A stretch of 64,000 nt of DNA, taken from the NCBI RefSeq assembly GCF_000233715.2, contig NC_021184.1, positions 4,150,001-4,214,000 on the forward strand. Reading direction: 5' to 3'. Positions 18,905 through 27,969 of the stretch are shown piece by piece. The stretch comes from Desulfoscipio gibsoniae DSM 7213. Its GTDB lineage: Bacteria > Bacillota > Desulfotomaculia > Desulfotomaculales > Desulfallaceae. The first letter of the stretch is position 1; every line of letters begins with the position of its first letter. The position numbers and the translations under genes are program-made. The notes under the pieces were generated by a model. That model saw nothing but the letters and a program-made list of their open reading frames with translations, was not told the DNA's origin and did no database searches.

Positions 18905-20620
18905 CTAGTATTTAAAACAACTGCCCCCGATGAATTCCCTGACGATGGAATTTGAAGGCACCTCATCGGATGCCAGTGGCAAAAAATAGCCCAAAAAGCG
19001 CTTTAGGCGCCGCACCATGGCATATTCGCGGTTCTCCCGGCCAACCATGTTTAAAACCGGTTCCACATGCCCCTTGAGCACTGCCAGTTCGTAAATCAAT
19101 GATGAGTTAAACATGAGATCCGCGCTTTCCTGGAAAGGGAAAATGTGCCGTTCCTCACCGCGGCGCACTGACGGCCAGCGATGAATGGTCTCAGTGGCTG
19201 AATAGCCGCGATTGTAATAATCCCGCACTGTCCTGCGCAATATTCGAAGATAGGTAGTAGGAATCCAGTTATGATTATCCAGGTTCATTTGGGTAAGGGC
19301 ACTGACATATATTTTAAATTTCCGTCCCTTGGGAATAGAAGTAGTCAGCCGGTCATTCAATCCATGTATACCTTCTAGAATAAGCATGTCTCGGCTGCCC
19401 AGCTTTAAAGTTTTCACCCTGTCACTGCGCTTGCCGGTCAAAAAATCATATGTCGGCATCTGAACTTCTTCACCCTGAATTAAAGCAATTAAATGTTCAT
19501 TGAATAATTCCATATCGATAGCCTCAAGGCACTCAAAATCATAATCCCCATTTTCGTCACGGGGAGTCAGCTCCCGGTCCACAAAATAATCATCAAGGGA
19601 TATGGGCACCGGCCTGATACCGTGAATGCGCAGCTGCACTCCCAGGCGCTGAGAGAAAGTCGTTTTACCGGAGGACGAAGGCCCGGCAATAAGTACAATA
19701 CGAATTAAATCCAGGTTTTTAGCAATTTGATCGGCGATTTCCCCAATTTTCTTTTCATGGAAGGCCTCAGCCACCCGGATTAAATCGCCTCCCCCGCCCC
19801 TGGCCACCAACTCATTAAGCTCCACCAGGTTATGCACATCCAAAATACGGCTCCATTTTTCCGATTCATAATAGATATTAGCCAGTTTACCCTGCTCTAT
19901 ATATTCAGGTATCAAAGTAGGGTTTTCCTTGCGGGGTAGTTCCAAAATAAAACCAGGCATATAATACCGCAGCCTGAATACCTTAAGACGGCCGGTATTG
20001 ATCACCATGTTGCCATAGGTGAAATCATTAAACCAGCCACAATTATGCACCCAGATGGAGGAGGCCTTGCGGTAACGCAATAAATCCAATTTATCCTCCT
20101 GGTTAGAGCCTTCTAATAATGAAGCCAGCTGGTCCCTGGGCACCCGGTTAATTAACACAGGATCATCGGCCTGCACAATTGTCCGCATTCGTTCTTCAAT
20201 TTGTTCCACATCGGTTTTATGCAGGCGGCGCTGGTAATCAATCTCGCCATAGACACCATTACCAAGGGTATGCTCCATCCTAACCTTACACCCCGGCAAA
20301 ACTTCACTGGCGGCCCGCACCAGCAGCATTACCATACTGCGGGTATAAACGCGCATGCCATCAGTTGACTCCAAATCAACAAATTCAATGGTACTATCCT
20401 GCCGAATAACCCAATCAAGCCCCACCAGCACATTATTAACCATCACGGCAACCACGGGGGATCTGCGCTCAATCCGGTCATATTTTAGTAAATCAAGAGG
20501 TGAAGTGCCGCATGGTACTTCAAAGGACCCGGCACCGTACATATCAACCTTTACCAGGCCAACATCCCCGGCAACATCCTGGGCGACATCTTTGCATAAT
20601 GCATGATTATTTTCTTTCAC
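18905..20620 (-). CDS. TGS-domain nucleoside (uridine) kinase
   Basis: 571 residues. Residues about 20-90 form a TGS-like domain (VDMYGAGSFEVPCGTSPLDLL), 90-230 resemble the threonyl-tRNA-synthetase second additional domain, and 300-570 are a uridine-kinase/phosphoribulokinase P-loop domain with Walker A AGPSSSGKTTF and the SLDDYFVDRE substrate motif. This architecture is a known Firmicute fusion annotated as nucleoside kinase; it would phosphorylate uridine or a related nucleoside. GTG 20620 has AAAGGA upstream. The role of the synthetase-like half is unknown. Confidence 0.85.
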   Translation of the reverse strand: MKENNHALCKDVAQDVAGDVGLVKVDMYGAGSFEVPCGTSPLDLLKYDRIERRSPVVAVMVNNVLVGLDWVIRQDSTIEFVDLESTDGMRVYTRSMVMLLVRAASEVLPGCKVRMEHTLGNGVYGEIDYQRRLHKTDVEQIEERMRTIVQADDPVLINRVPRDQLASLLEGSNQEDKLDLLRYRKASSIWVHNCGWFNDFTYGNMVINTGRLKVFRLRYYMPGFILELPRKENPTLIPEYIEQGKLANIYYESEKWSRILDVHNLVELNELVARGGGGDLIRVAEAFHEKKIGEIADQIAKNLDLIRIVLIAGPSSSGKTTFSQRLGVQLRIHGIRPVPISLDDYFVDRELTPRDENGDYDFECLEAIDMELFNEHLIALIQGEEVQMPTYDFLTGKRSDRVKTLKLGSRDMLILEGIHGLNDRLTTSIPKGRKFKIYVSALTQMNLDNHNWIPTTYLRILRRTVRDYYNRGYSATETIHRWPSVRRGEERHIFPFQESADLMFNSSLIYELAVLKGHVEPVLNMVGRENREYAMVRRLKRFLGYFLPLASDEVPSNSIVREFIGGSCFKY

Positions 20621-20914
20621 ATCTACCCATTCCTTTCCTAAGGATGAAAATGTTATTAATAGTTGTGAATCATTTTTATAGCTGCGTTATTGAACCCATG
20701 TATAGATATTCACATACTATTCCTTGTGTGTACACGATATCATAGCACCATGGATAATTCAATAATCAGTTAACCAGTGAATCCATCCAGAAAGCCTTGT
20801 CCGCTACCATTCCCCCCAAATAATTACCATTCGGCGAAATCATCTTGCCAAATGAGTGACAAAGTAGTATAAATATTATAAATATTCTGTTAAATTGCCA
20901 AAGGAGTGAATCCT

Positions 20915-21211
20915 ATGTTAAATACATTAACCCCCAGCGACCTTGTGATGCATGTGCGCAAATTGGAGCGAGCCATTAATAAACATCCCCACGTGGCAGA
21001 CGCGGTGGTTATCTCATTTAATACAGCATCCGGAACCAGAATTAAAGCATTTGTCGAACCGGCTGATCCGGTGCCCACACCTGAGAGCATCAGACAGTTC
21101 TGCTATAACGACTTGGTTGGTGAATTGCCAGTTGACTTTGTTTTTAAAAGCATCCCCCGCACTCCATCGGGCAAAGTAATCAGACAGCAATTGTTAAACG
21201 GAAAGGCCTAA
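20915..21211 (+). CDS. Free-standing AMP-binding-enzyme C-terminal domain
   Basis: 98 residues that match only the mobile C-terminal domain of acyl-CoA synthetases: a V-x-D-A-V-V start (HPHVADAVVISF), the AFVEP strand, and the terminal PRTPSGKVIRQQLL carrying the lysine that completes the adenylation site. The 400-residue N-terminal adenylation domain is missing, and no fragment of it is seen upstream. ATG 20915 follows AAAGGAG by eight bases, better than the in-frame GTG at 20906. It may act in trans with a truncated synthetase or be a relic, although it looks intact. Confidence 0.75.
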   Translation: MLNTLTPSDLVMHVRKLERAINKHPHVADAVVISFNTASGTRIKAFVEPADPVPTPESIRQFCYNDLVGELPVDFVFKSIPRTPSGKVIRQQLLNGKA

Positions 21212-21214
21212 ACC

Positions 21215-21379
21215 ATGCCCCAACCGGGTAAGCACCTTGAGCCCAAATGCACAGACATGGTCCAGGCGCAGCCTAAACCGCGTGCCGGCACAACCGCCCG
21301 GCCGCCTATTCCAAGGCAGCCAAGAGTGCCAGTCAAGGACATGCGCCAATTCAGTAAAAAATATACCAAAAAGAAATAA
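21215..21379 (+). CDS. Small basic proline-rich protein, 54 residues
   Basis: ATG 21215 lies three bases after the stop of the preceding gene and has GGAAAGG at eight bases, indicating translational coupling. The product is rich in Pro, Arg, Lys and Gln (RPPIPRQPRVPVKD, then KKYTKKK) and appears disordered. No family recognised. The terminator follows directly. Confidence 0.55.
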   Translation: MPQPGKHLEPKCTDMVQAQPKPRAGTTARPPIPRQPRVPVKDMRQFSKKYTKKK

Positions 21380-21380
21380 G

Positions 21381-21412
21381 AAAAGCCCGCCTTGATTAAG
21401 GTGGGCTTTATT
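21381..21412 (+). terminator. Intrinsic terminator
   Basis: AAAAGCCCGCCTT / AAGGTGGGCTTT with a 4-nt loop (one G-T pair), then ATTATT. It ends the two-gene transcript from 20915. Confidence 0.85.
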
Positions 21413-21560
21413 ATTACAAGCCTTAGTATATTGGGGTAATTATTACGGGTTTTACTTTGAATGTTTTAACTTCATTGCCGACCAACCCGTAGTTTGTTTA
21501 TTATTTGCATCATTATTTTTAGCTGTTGACTTTGCAACTCCGCCTTGTGCTAATGACTTT

Positions 21561-22244
21561 TTACGAGGGTATAATCCTGGAATAGCCCAACAAATGATCT
21601 TTCCAATACGATCCGTAAACCGAAGCAATGGCAACCCCCTTGCCTGAGGTGGCACTGATAAACTTGTCATTGCCCAAATAAATGCCGACATGAGTTATGT
21701 AACTGCCGGTTTTGAAGGCCACTAAATCACCGGGCTTGGCTTCGCTTGCCGATAGGACTTGTCCCGCATTATACTGTTCACCGGCGGTACGGGGTAAATC
21801 AATGCCAAAGTGAGCAAATACATACTTTGTGTACCCCGAGCAATCAAAACCACTGGGCGACCCGCCGGCCGAAACATAGGGCACGCCGATGAAGGAGCGT
21901 GAATAATCTAGAATTTCATCAATACGATCGCCACTTCTGGATACCGGTTGAACCGTGTTTGCCTGGCTTGCCGTGCCTGCCTGGCTCGACTGGCTGGTTT
22001 GATTAACTGCGTTGTTACTGCCATCAGGCACAACCAGTAATTTTTGACCGGGATGGATGGTGCTGGAACCCAGGCCGTTAAGGGACATAATTTTTTCAAC
22101 CGTGGTACTGTACATGCGGGAAATTTTCCACAGGTTATCTCCCTGGTTGACTGTGTAATAAGTATTGGCCAGGGATGGAGCGGGTAAAATGAACAGGGAT
22201 GCCCCCAGTGCAAGTGAAGTAATAAACACTTTTGCCTTGGACAT
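21561..22244 (-). CDS. LysM-NlpC/P60 cell-wall endopeptidase
   Basis: 227 residues. A signal peptide (residues 1-26, cleavage near SLANTYY), one LysM (28-73), a Ser/Gln/Thr linker, and an NlpC/P60 peptidase domain (105-227). Catalytic Cys is in FDCSGYTKYVF and His in ITHVGIYLGND. It should be secreted, bind peptidoglycan and cleave stem peptides. The c-di-AMP riboswitch in its leader fits the known link between this second messenger and wall hydrolases. ATG 22244 is followed by a clear positively charged N-region. Confidence 0.92.
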   Translation of the reverse strand: MSKAKVFITSLALGASLFILPAPSLANTYYTVNQGDNLWKISRMYSTTVEKIMSLNGLGSSTIHPGQKLLVVPDGSNNAVNQTSQSSQAGTASQANTVQPVSRSGDRIDEILDYSRSFIGVPYVSAGGSPSGFDCSGYTKYVFAHFGIDLPRTAGEQYNAGQVLSASEAKPGDLVAFKTGSYITHVGIYLGNDKFISATSGKGVAIASVYGSYWKDHLLGYSRIIPS

Positions 22245-22255
22245 GATGCCTCACT

Positions 22256-22380
22256 TTCCACACCTACGAGGTTAGCTGACGGGTTAGGGCCGAAGTGATA
22301 GCCCCATGCTGATTGCATTTCACCCCAAAACTGGTTCCCCCGCTTCCCCAGAAGGGAACTCGGTGACAAATTTTTTATAC
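22256..22380 (-). promoter_or_regulatory. ydaO/yuaA (cyclic di-AMP) riboswitch
   Basis: On the minus strand the leader shows the conserved blocks of the ydaO motif in order: GGGGAACCA, GGGGTGAA, CGGCCCTAACCCGTCAGCTAACCTCGTAGG. The last block ends about 12 bases before the NlpC/P60 start codon. The family binds c-di-AMP and usually turns off downstream wall-hydrolase or potassium-transport genes. Recognition is by consensus; no folding was run. Confidence 0.88.
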
Positions 22381-22548
22381 GCCTCCCTTAATTAGGCTTA
22401 CTGCCTAATTTTATGTGTTTTATATTAACTAGTCAAACAATCAAACATTCATTTTGCCAAAATAACTCGATTTTATACATAACAGCTGCCTTTTTTAACC
22501 TATTTAGCAATTAATAATCGAAAGCTGTTACAGATCCTTAATGCTTGA

Positions 22549-23100
22549 CTACAGACCAAAATCCGCAGCGGTAAACACAGGCTCCACTTTAACCCCCATC
22601 TCTTCCAAGTTTTGAGTACCGCCTTCCTGTCTATCCACCAGCACAATGGCCTTGACCACTTCGCAGCCGAGTTCCCGCACGGCCTGCACTGCCTTAATCA
22701 CCGATCCCCCGGTGGTGATAACATCATCGACAATAACCACCCGCTGCCCGGGCTTAAGGGGCGGCCCTTCTATTTGCTGTTTGGTACCGTGCTTTTTAGC
22801 TTCCTTGCGTACAATAAATAAAGACAGGTCAAGACCCCGCCGGTAAGCCTCGGGCCCCAGAGCCCCCACAATGGGATCGGCTCCCATGGTCAGCCCGCCC
22901 ACTGCTTCCACATTTTCACCCTCAAGCATATCGCAGATAATCTGAGCAATTAAATAAGCCCCCCGGGGACTCAGGGAAACCTTCCGGCCATCAAAATAAT
23001 AATGGCTGGTTTTGCCCGAAGAAAGTACCACCGGCCGGCGTTCAAAAGCCTGACTGTCCAACAATTCTTTAAGCGCTTCACGATTATTTATTTCGCACAC
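22549..23100 (-). CDS. pyrE: Orotate phosphoribosyltransferase
   Basis: 183 residues with the PRPP-binding loop RVVIVDDVITTGGS and the OPRTase segments SSGKTSHYYFDGRKVSLSP and GGLTMGADPI. It transfers orotate to PRPP to give OMP in pyrimidine synthesis. The start is uncertain: GTG 23100 overlaps its own GGAGG. It lies six bases after the DUF763 stop, so the two are co-transcribed, although the functions are not obviously related. No other pyr gene is nearby. Confidence 0.93.
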   Translation of the reverse strand: MCEINNREALKELLDSQAFERRPVVLSSGKTSHYYFDGRKVSLSPRGAYLIAQIICDMLEGENVEAVGGLTMGADPIVGALGPEAYRRGLDLSLFIVRKEAKKHGTKQQIEGPPLKPGQRVVIVDDVITTGGSVIKAVQAVRELGCEVVKAIVLVDRQEGGTQNLEEMGVKVEPVFTAADFGL

Positions 23101-23106
23101 CTCCAG

Positions 23107-24207
23107 TTATGAGCTAAAACCCTTTTGCAGTTTCGCCAGGCGTCCCAGCGCGTCCAGCTTGTCCCTTTCACCAACCCGCACCCGCCGCAAGGCGGTTTCC
23201 AGCATATCTATGGTACGGTCATAATTTTGTCTATCCACCGGATAGGGATGACCATCTTTACCTCCATGGGCAAAAGAATAGCGCACAGGATCCCGAAAGC
23301 TGGCCCGCACACCGTACACCACTTCCCCCACCAGGGCAAAAGCTCGCACCGTAGCCGGCCCGACCCCCTGGGCGGCCAGCAGTTGCTCATAGTTCTCCGG
23401 TTGCAGATCATACAGACGGCGCAATGTCTTTTCGATCCGTCCAGCCTGGGGCACCGGGTGAGCAGCCGGCAAACTAAGACTTGCTATTTGCTCCTTGGGT
23501 AGGGCGGCAATTTTTTTCAATGCCGTGATAATTTTTTCCGGTTTCTCTTGGGTTTGAAAAACCGACGCACTGCGGGCCCGGTCACTTTCCCTGGATACCA
23601 TATTGAGTACATTTGACCCACTTTGCCCGCAAACAGCGACATGGGGTTCCTCGACATAGCTCAGCAAATTATCACTGAGCCAGTGATAACGCCTGGCCCA
23701 GCCATTTTGGCCATCCATACCCTGCTGGACCACCGCCCAGCTGCCATCAGCGGTAAACATAAAAAAATGCTGGTATATCTGGTAGCCGTCCTGCACTGCC
23801 GCCGAATCCACCTTGGCACACATCCGGCTGGCATACTGCAAATCAACCACATGGTCCGGCAGCGCATACCGGTCAGTGTAACTGGCTATTTCGTGGGGCG
23901 TTTTGCGAGAGACCATCGCCTTACCCCCGGCAAAGAAAATGCCGGCATCTTTTTGCCGGGGGGCCATGCCCTGCTTCAAAGCACCGCAAAGCACCGTGGT
24001 TAGCCCCGAAGAATGCCAGTCAAAACCCACTACGCAGCCAAAGGCCTGAAACCAGAAAGGATCGGACATGCGGCGCAGCACTTCACGGGGCCCGAACTCT
24101 TCCACCACCGCCTCCACAATGGCCGCACTAAGGCGCACCATCCGGTCAAAAAGCCACCGGGGACAATGATGCCCATGCAAAGGCAAATTTGCAATACCAG
24201 TGCGCAT
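23107..24207 (-). CDS. DUF763 family protein
   Basis: 366 residues matching DUF763: N-terminal MRTGIANLPLHGHHCPRWLF, the HEIASYTDRYALPDHVVDLQYASRMCAKVDSA-type central block, and a C-terminal helix-hairpin-helix-like AAQGVGPATVRAFALVGEVVYG. The family is widespread in archaea and anaerobes and has no established function; the hairpin motif suggests nucleic-acid binding. GGGAGGTG precedes ATG 24207. Confidence 0.88.
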   Translation of the reverse strand: MRTGIANLPLHGHHCPRWLFDRMVRLSAAIVEAVVEEFGPREVLRRMSDPFWFQAFGCVVGFDWHSSGLTTVLCGALKQGMAPRQKDAGIFFAGGKAMVSRKTPHEIASYTDRYALPDHVVDLQYASRMCAKVDSAAVQDGYQIYQHFFMFTADGSWAVVQQGMDGQNGWARRYHWLSDNLLSYVEEPHVAVCGQSGSNVLNMVSRESDRARSASVFQTQEKPEKIITALKKIAALPKEQIASLSLPAAHPVPQAGRIEKTLRRLYDLQPENYEQLLAAQGVGPATVRAFALVGEVVYGVRASFRDPVRYSFAHGGKDGHPYPVDRQNYDRTIDMLETALRRVRVGERDKLDALGRLAKLQKGFSS

Positions 24208-24277
24208 TTACTCACCTCCCCAAACAGGTGTTTCATTTATTGTAACCTGCCGGGGTTAACCTGTCAATCACAGGGCA

Positions 24278-24583
24278 TTATTGGGACATGTCCACAAAAA
24301 TAGCTTCTTCTTGAGGATCAAACCTGGCTTCATAATTCCCCTTTTTACCTTCCAAATCGAAAAATTTAAAGATACCCCGGGCTCCGATTTTATTCTTGTT
24401 GAGTAACAGCCCGCCTTCATTCACCGCTTTAATCCTTAACTCCTGGGTATCCCTGTCATAAGCCACTTCAACCCGATTACTGCTCAGCTTTGCGGCCAAT
24501 TTCACTCCCAGTCTGATATGATGTTTGGTAAAAGCAACTACATTTTCCCTGGATGACCTCGGTTTATAAACTTCAAACGCCAA
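24278..24583 (-). CDS. Unknown protein, 101 residues
   Basis: TTG start at 24583 with AGGAGG eight bases upstream. The product starts FEVYKPRSSRENVVAFTKHH, followed by a beta-rich charged domain (VEVAYDRDTQELRIKAV) and an aspartate-rich C-terminus. It looks like a small soluble beta protein; I recognise no family. 70 bp upstream of DUF763 on the same strand, so possibly the first gene of that operon. Confidence 0.65.
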   Translation of the reverse strand: MAFEVYKPRSSRENVVAFTKHHIRLGVKLAAKLSSNRVEVAYDRDTQELRIKAVNEGGLLLNKNKIGARGIFKFFDLEGKKGNYEARFDPQEEAIFVDMSQ

Positions 24584-25235
24584 AGCAAATACCTCCTACT
24601 ATATTACTATATTTAATTTATTGCCCTTTATGGTTATCTATAGTCGTATTATATATTAAAATAAATATTAACATAAAAACTACAATATATAAAACCCTTT
24701 TTAACTCCCTTTATCTGTGTCAATTAGCCATAAAAACACAAAGACCCTGCCTAACGCAGGATCTTGATGTTTAAATGAACTTATAATCTATACAAACATT
24801 AATTATTAATAACAGTTAAATGCACTTCGCAGATTAACAGATCATACTACATTAGCATACCTGTGGACAGTTTAACGTCATACCCGGGACTTAAACGGGC
24901 ATCCCCCTTTACAATGTACCACCGGACGGAGCATATATGGTTTCCTCATCATCAAAAATTTTCACCTCCCACTATATTAATTAGTACATTCGAAAAATCC
25001 CAAAGCCTTGCAAATACAGGCTTTATTTTTTTGCCTTTTGAGGCTTCACCTCAAAAAACAATTAATTTTATGTCCCATCGTAATTATTAGGTATGGCTAT
25101 TATTAAAAAGATATCTGGGTTTAAATGAATTAAATAGTGATTCACGGTCATTTTACCTGCTTGACAATTCTAAAATCGCTCCAAAATTGAATTGGAAGCT
25201 ATTTCCAATATATCGGTTTGAAAGGAGTAGATTTT
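24584..25235. other. Gene-poor region before the transposase
   Basis: AT-rich, with a weak palindrome around the AGACCCTGC/GCAGGATCT pair near 24741-24763 and the terminator at 25002-25032. No gene above 25 codons with a ribosome site is supported. Confidence 0.5.
25002..25032 (+). terminator. Orphan intrinsic terminator
   Basis: AAAGCCT / AGGCTTT with a 9-nt loop followed by ATTTTTTT. A second hairpin (TTTTGAGG / CCTCAAAA) follows at 25035-25058. No plus-strand gene precedes it within 3.5 kb, so it may end a small RNA or remain from a lost gene. Confidence 0.55.
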
Positions 25236-26771
25236 ATGTTAGTTGTCAAGTATTCTCATGAGCAGTATCAAGATTTCGTTTGTGATTTTTTAACTCGCTA
25301 TTATATTTCGACCGGCCAGCAGATTACTATCGTAACTAAAGCTTCTTTAGTTGTTAAACTTTGGGGTGCCGATCTTACCGGCATTGTTAAGCTTATTAAA
25401 AACCGGTATTCAAGGGCTAATCGGGGCATCCCACCCAAAGATGCGGTGGCCTTGCTTCGCTCGCTTATCCTTATGACTTTTACTGGTGAAACCAGCATCC
25501 CCAAGTGGGTGGATTCTTTAAGGTCTGATCCTTTTCTTGCTGTTTTATCTGGTTTTTTGCCCGCCTGCTTTTCTACTGTTAAAGTTGATGATGTTCCGGC
25601 AGATCCTATCCCGGGCGTGGGTACTTTTTATAATTATATGGATAGGCTGATTCGTAAGAATCGGATCCTTTACAAATCGAAGCTGCGCAAGCTCAAGCGT
25701 AAGCCTAAAAAGAAGCAGAAGAAAAATCAGAAACTGGATTCATCCAAGCCCGGCGTAGTGGAACGCCTGGTTAATAGGGTGCTAAAATACAATAATGCCA
25801 AGCTCCCTGGTAATCTGGAATCTACTTTAAACCAGATTCTAAAAGATGTTTTTGTTATGCCATCCTTAGCCAGGGGTATCCTTGGCGACCCTAATAAATT
25901 GAATGTCGCCGCTGATGGCACTTGCATGCCTACTCATGCCTCTTACTACGGCAAAAAGGTTTGCAATTGTAAGTTAAAGCCCGGCGAACGTTGCGATTGC
26001 CTCCGCTTATTCGCTGACCCCTCTGCCTCTTGGGGTTGGGATAGTTACAATGAGCGTTACTTTTATGGCCATACTTTTCATGGCTTCACTGCTTGTGACT
26101 CTTTCTACAGCTTACCTATCCATATAAAATGTGTTTCTGGTGAACGTCATGATTCGGTAACTAGTGTTTATGAACTTAAAGAGCTTGTGGATTTGTACCC
26201 AGGGATTAATTTTAATGCTGCTGTTTACGATTCGGCTTATGACGCTAATCCATTCTATCTTCTCAATATGCATTATGGCATCAAGCCCGTTATTGATCTT
26301 AACGCTCGGGCTTCTAAGCCTGATGCAGTGAGTGATTTTATTGAATTTGATAAAAAAGGGATCCCTCACTGCAAATGTTTAGGACACCAATTACGTAACT
26401 GGGGCCTAATGTCCAAGTCCTTCAGACGAAAGTGGCTTTTCCCTGTGCAATGTAATTCCTGTGATAAGTGCCATTTATATAGCGAAAAAACGTTTTATAC
26501 AAAAACAAGTGATAACCCCAGGTTCTTTACGCCTATTTTAAGGGGCTCGGATGAGTGGAAGCAGCTTTACAAAAGACGCTCTACCACCGAAAGGGCCTGG
26601 GACAGAATCAATAATGATTTTAACGCTGAATCTGCCGTTGTTTTTACCCGAGAACGTAGGATAGTTAGAGTATTTCTTGGTGCTTTCTGTTGTTATGTTG
26701 ATGCATGGGCTGGCGAGAGCACCATTTCAATCACTGATATATTTCCTGTCCTTTCAAGGTTCGCTGCCTAA
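25236..26771 (+). CDS. DDE transposase
   Basis: About 511 residues. A likely DDE triad: D in NVAADGTCMPTH, D in AAVYDSAYDANPFY, and E in STTERAWDRIN. A cysteine-rich insertion (CNCKLKPGERCDC) and a second one (CNSCDKCH) resemble zinc-binding inserts. A lysine-rich linker (KLRKLKRKPKKKQKKNQK) separates the N-terminal domain. ATG 25236 has AAAGGAG nine bases upstream. The frame is uninterrupted, so it may be active. I could not find convincing inverted repeats in the 150 bp on either side, so the ends of the element are unknown. Confidence 0.85.
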   Translation: MLVVKYSHEQYQDFVCDFLTRYYISTGQQITIVTKASLVVKLWGADLTGIVKLIKNRYSRANRGIPPKDAVALLRSLILMTFTGETSIPKWVDSLRSDPFLAVLSGFLPACFSTVKVDDVPADPIPGVGTFYNYMDRLIRKNRILYKSKLRKLKRKPKKKQKKNQKLDSSKPGVVERLVNRVLKYNNAKLPGNLESTLNQILKDVFVMPSLARGILGDPNKLNVAADGTCMPTHASYYGKKVCNCKLKPGERCDCLRLFADPSASWGWDSYNERYFYGHTFHGFTACDSFYSLPIHIKCVSGERHDSVTSVYELKELVDLYPGINFNAAVYDSAYDANPFYLLNMHYGIKPVIDLNARASKPDAVSDFIEFDKKGIPHCKCLGHQLRNWGLMSKSFRRKWLFPVQCNSCDKCHLYSEKTFYTKTSDNPRFFTPILRGSDEWKQLYKRRSTTERAWDRINNDFNAESAVVFTRERRIVRVFLGAFCCYVDAWAGESTISITDIFPVLSRFAA

Positions 26772-27105
26772 TCTGGGTTATGCTTTAAGTTATATTCAAA
26801 TTGTTTTTAGGCTTTTTTTAAATCAATTCAAAAAGGCCTATTTGGTATGCGCATTTTTATTCTCTTACTTACCCAGTTTGCTTATATTTTTCTAATCATC
26901 CTTTATATGGTATTTGGGATTTTATGTTTTTCGATTATACTCTATTAATATTTTTATTTCTGCAGTTTATGAATTTATTATTTGCCGGCCATGCATAAAA
27001 CTCAAGCTATTGAAGAAAATACTGCTAAGCTATTATTCTCCATATCAAACTTTTCAATTTGCCACCGGACAAGGGCAAAACAAAAGAACAAGGCTAAAAA
27101 GGGCA
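26772..27105. other. AT-rich flank of the transposase
   Basis: No gene supported. It probably includes the right end of the transposable element, but no matching terminal repeat was found. Confidence 0.4.
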
Positions 27106-27139
27106 GAAAAAGACCGGCCCTGTCAGGGTCGGCCTTTTT
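27106..27139. terminator. Bidirectional intrinsic terminator
   Basis: AAAAAGACCGGCCCT / AGGGTCGGCCTTTTT with a 3-nt loop and one mismatch. It serves the minus-strand spore-protein gene and blocks read-through from the transposase. Confidence 0.85.
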
Positions 27140-27214
27140 CCAAACTTGCTTAACTGAAATCCTATAACTAATCCTTTCTTACTAAGCTAAAACTATTAAT
27201 ATCCGTTTGTTATA

Positions 27215-27469
27215 CTAAGGAGTCGGCTGCTGATTGGTTACCTGCGGGGTGGCGGGCTGCTGCCCCTGGGCCAGGCTCTGCTCATAAGCGGCTATCATTT
27301 TCTTCACCATGTTGCCGCCGACCGCTCCGTTTACCCTGGAGGGCAGATCGCCAAGATAACCCTGGTAGTTTTGAATACCCAATTCGGCTGCAGTTTCATA
27401 TTTAAACTGGTCCATTGCATTGGCTGCCTGCGGTATTAATTTTCTGTTCCTGTTTTGTCCTTGTGCCAT
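27215..27469 (-). CDS. Alpha/beta-type small acid-soluble spore protein
   Basis: 84 residues with both family signatures: KYETAAELGI, containing the site cut by the GPR protease at germination, and SRVNGAVGGNMVKKMIAAYEQ. The protein coats spore DNA in the forespore and protects it from UV and heat. The C-terminus is a Gln/Pro tail (QQPATPQVTNQQPTP). AAGGAGG precedes ATG 27469. The sigma-G-like promoter upstream agrees with forespore expression. Confidence 0.96.
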   Translation of the reverse strand: MAQGQNRNRKLIPQAANAMDQFKYETAAELGIQNYQGYLGDLPSRVNGAVGGNMVKKMIAAYEQSLAQGQQPATPQVTNQQPTP

Positions 27470-27518
27470 AAAAAAACCTCCTTAATGATGATTGTTTTTT
27501 GGTTTCTGGTGATGTTTT

Positions 27519-27547
27519 TATAATGTCCTTTATAACCACAAGTATGT
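27519..27547 (-). promoter_or_regulatory. Candidate sigma-G promoter
   Basis: Minus strand: -35-like ACATA (27543-27547), 17-nt spacer, -10 CATTATA (27519-27525), close to the forespore consensus GHATR / CATWMTA. It is placed 50 bp before the spore-protein start. Confidence 0.6.
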
Positions 27548-27620
27548 GTGACACTATTTAGCGACCCAGGAACAAAAAAACCAAACTGCTATAATGCAAC
27601 TTAGTAATATTTTAAAAGCA

Positions 27621-27646
27621 AAGGGACGGTTCCCACATGCTTCCTT
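27621..27646 (+). repeat. Dispersed repeat family A fragment
   Basis: AAGGGACGGTTCCCACATGC followed by TTCC, a partial copy of the unit GGGGACGGTTCYCTTGCTTCC seen at 45683-45918 and 56904-56928. Confidence 0.6.
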
Positions 27647-27780
27647 CCTACTCCCTAGTTTAATAAATTAATGATCAATAGATGATCAAGAAATATCAAA
27701 TCTAATTATTATTAATATCAAATTTTCTTGACTTAAAACACGTAATGCTTAATGCGAGATATATACATTTTGCAATTTTA

Positions 27781-27935
27781 TGGGCGTCTGTCGAAGCTTA
27801 AGTGAAAAGGTGACGAAAGCTTTAAGAAACAGAGCTATACGGAAAATAAGTACATGCCCAAAGCCAGGCCAACACAGAAATTCGATATGAATCTCGTGCG
27901 GACTTTTCGTACAGGCTTTGTAATAAATAAAAATT
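27781..27935. other. Unexplained intergenic stretch
   Basis: About 155 bp between the family A fragment and the tRNA terminator. The minus strand is open for about 50 codons (including IEFLCWPGFGHVLIF) but has no start or ribosome site. It may be a decayed gene or part of a repeat. AAAGCC and GGCTTT at 27860 and 27914 could close a stem. Confidence 0.3.
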
Positions 27936-27966
27936 AAACCCCGTGGTGTTTAATACCACGGGGTTT
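27936..27966 (-). terminator. Intrinsic terminator of the tRNA cluster
   Basis: AAACCCCGTGGT / ACCACGGGGTTT, 12-bp perfect stem, followed on the minus strand by TTTAATTTTTATTTATT. It begins three bases beyond the encoded CCA of tRNA-Lys. Confidence 0.92.
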
Positions 27967-27969
27967 ATT

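Noticed and set aside
24870-24985. Minus-strand micro-ORF (18-25 codons) after GGGAGG
   Set aside because: Very short, two frames compete and no conservation can be judged; left as intergenic.
25236-26771. Precise ends of the second transposable element
   Set aside because: No matching inverted repeats or target duplication were found in the flanks, so boundaries were not called.
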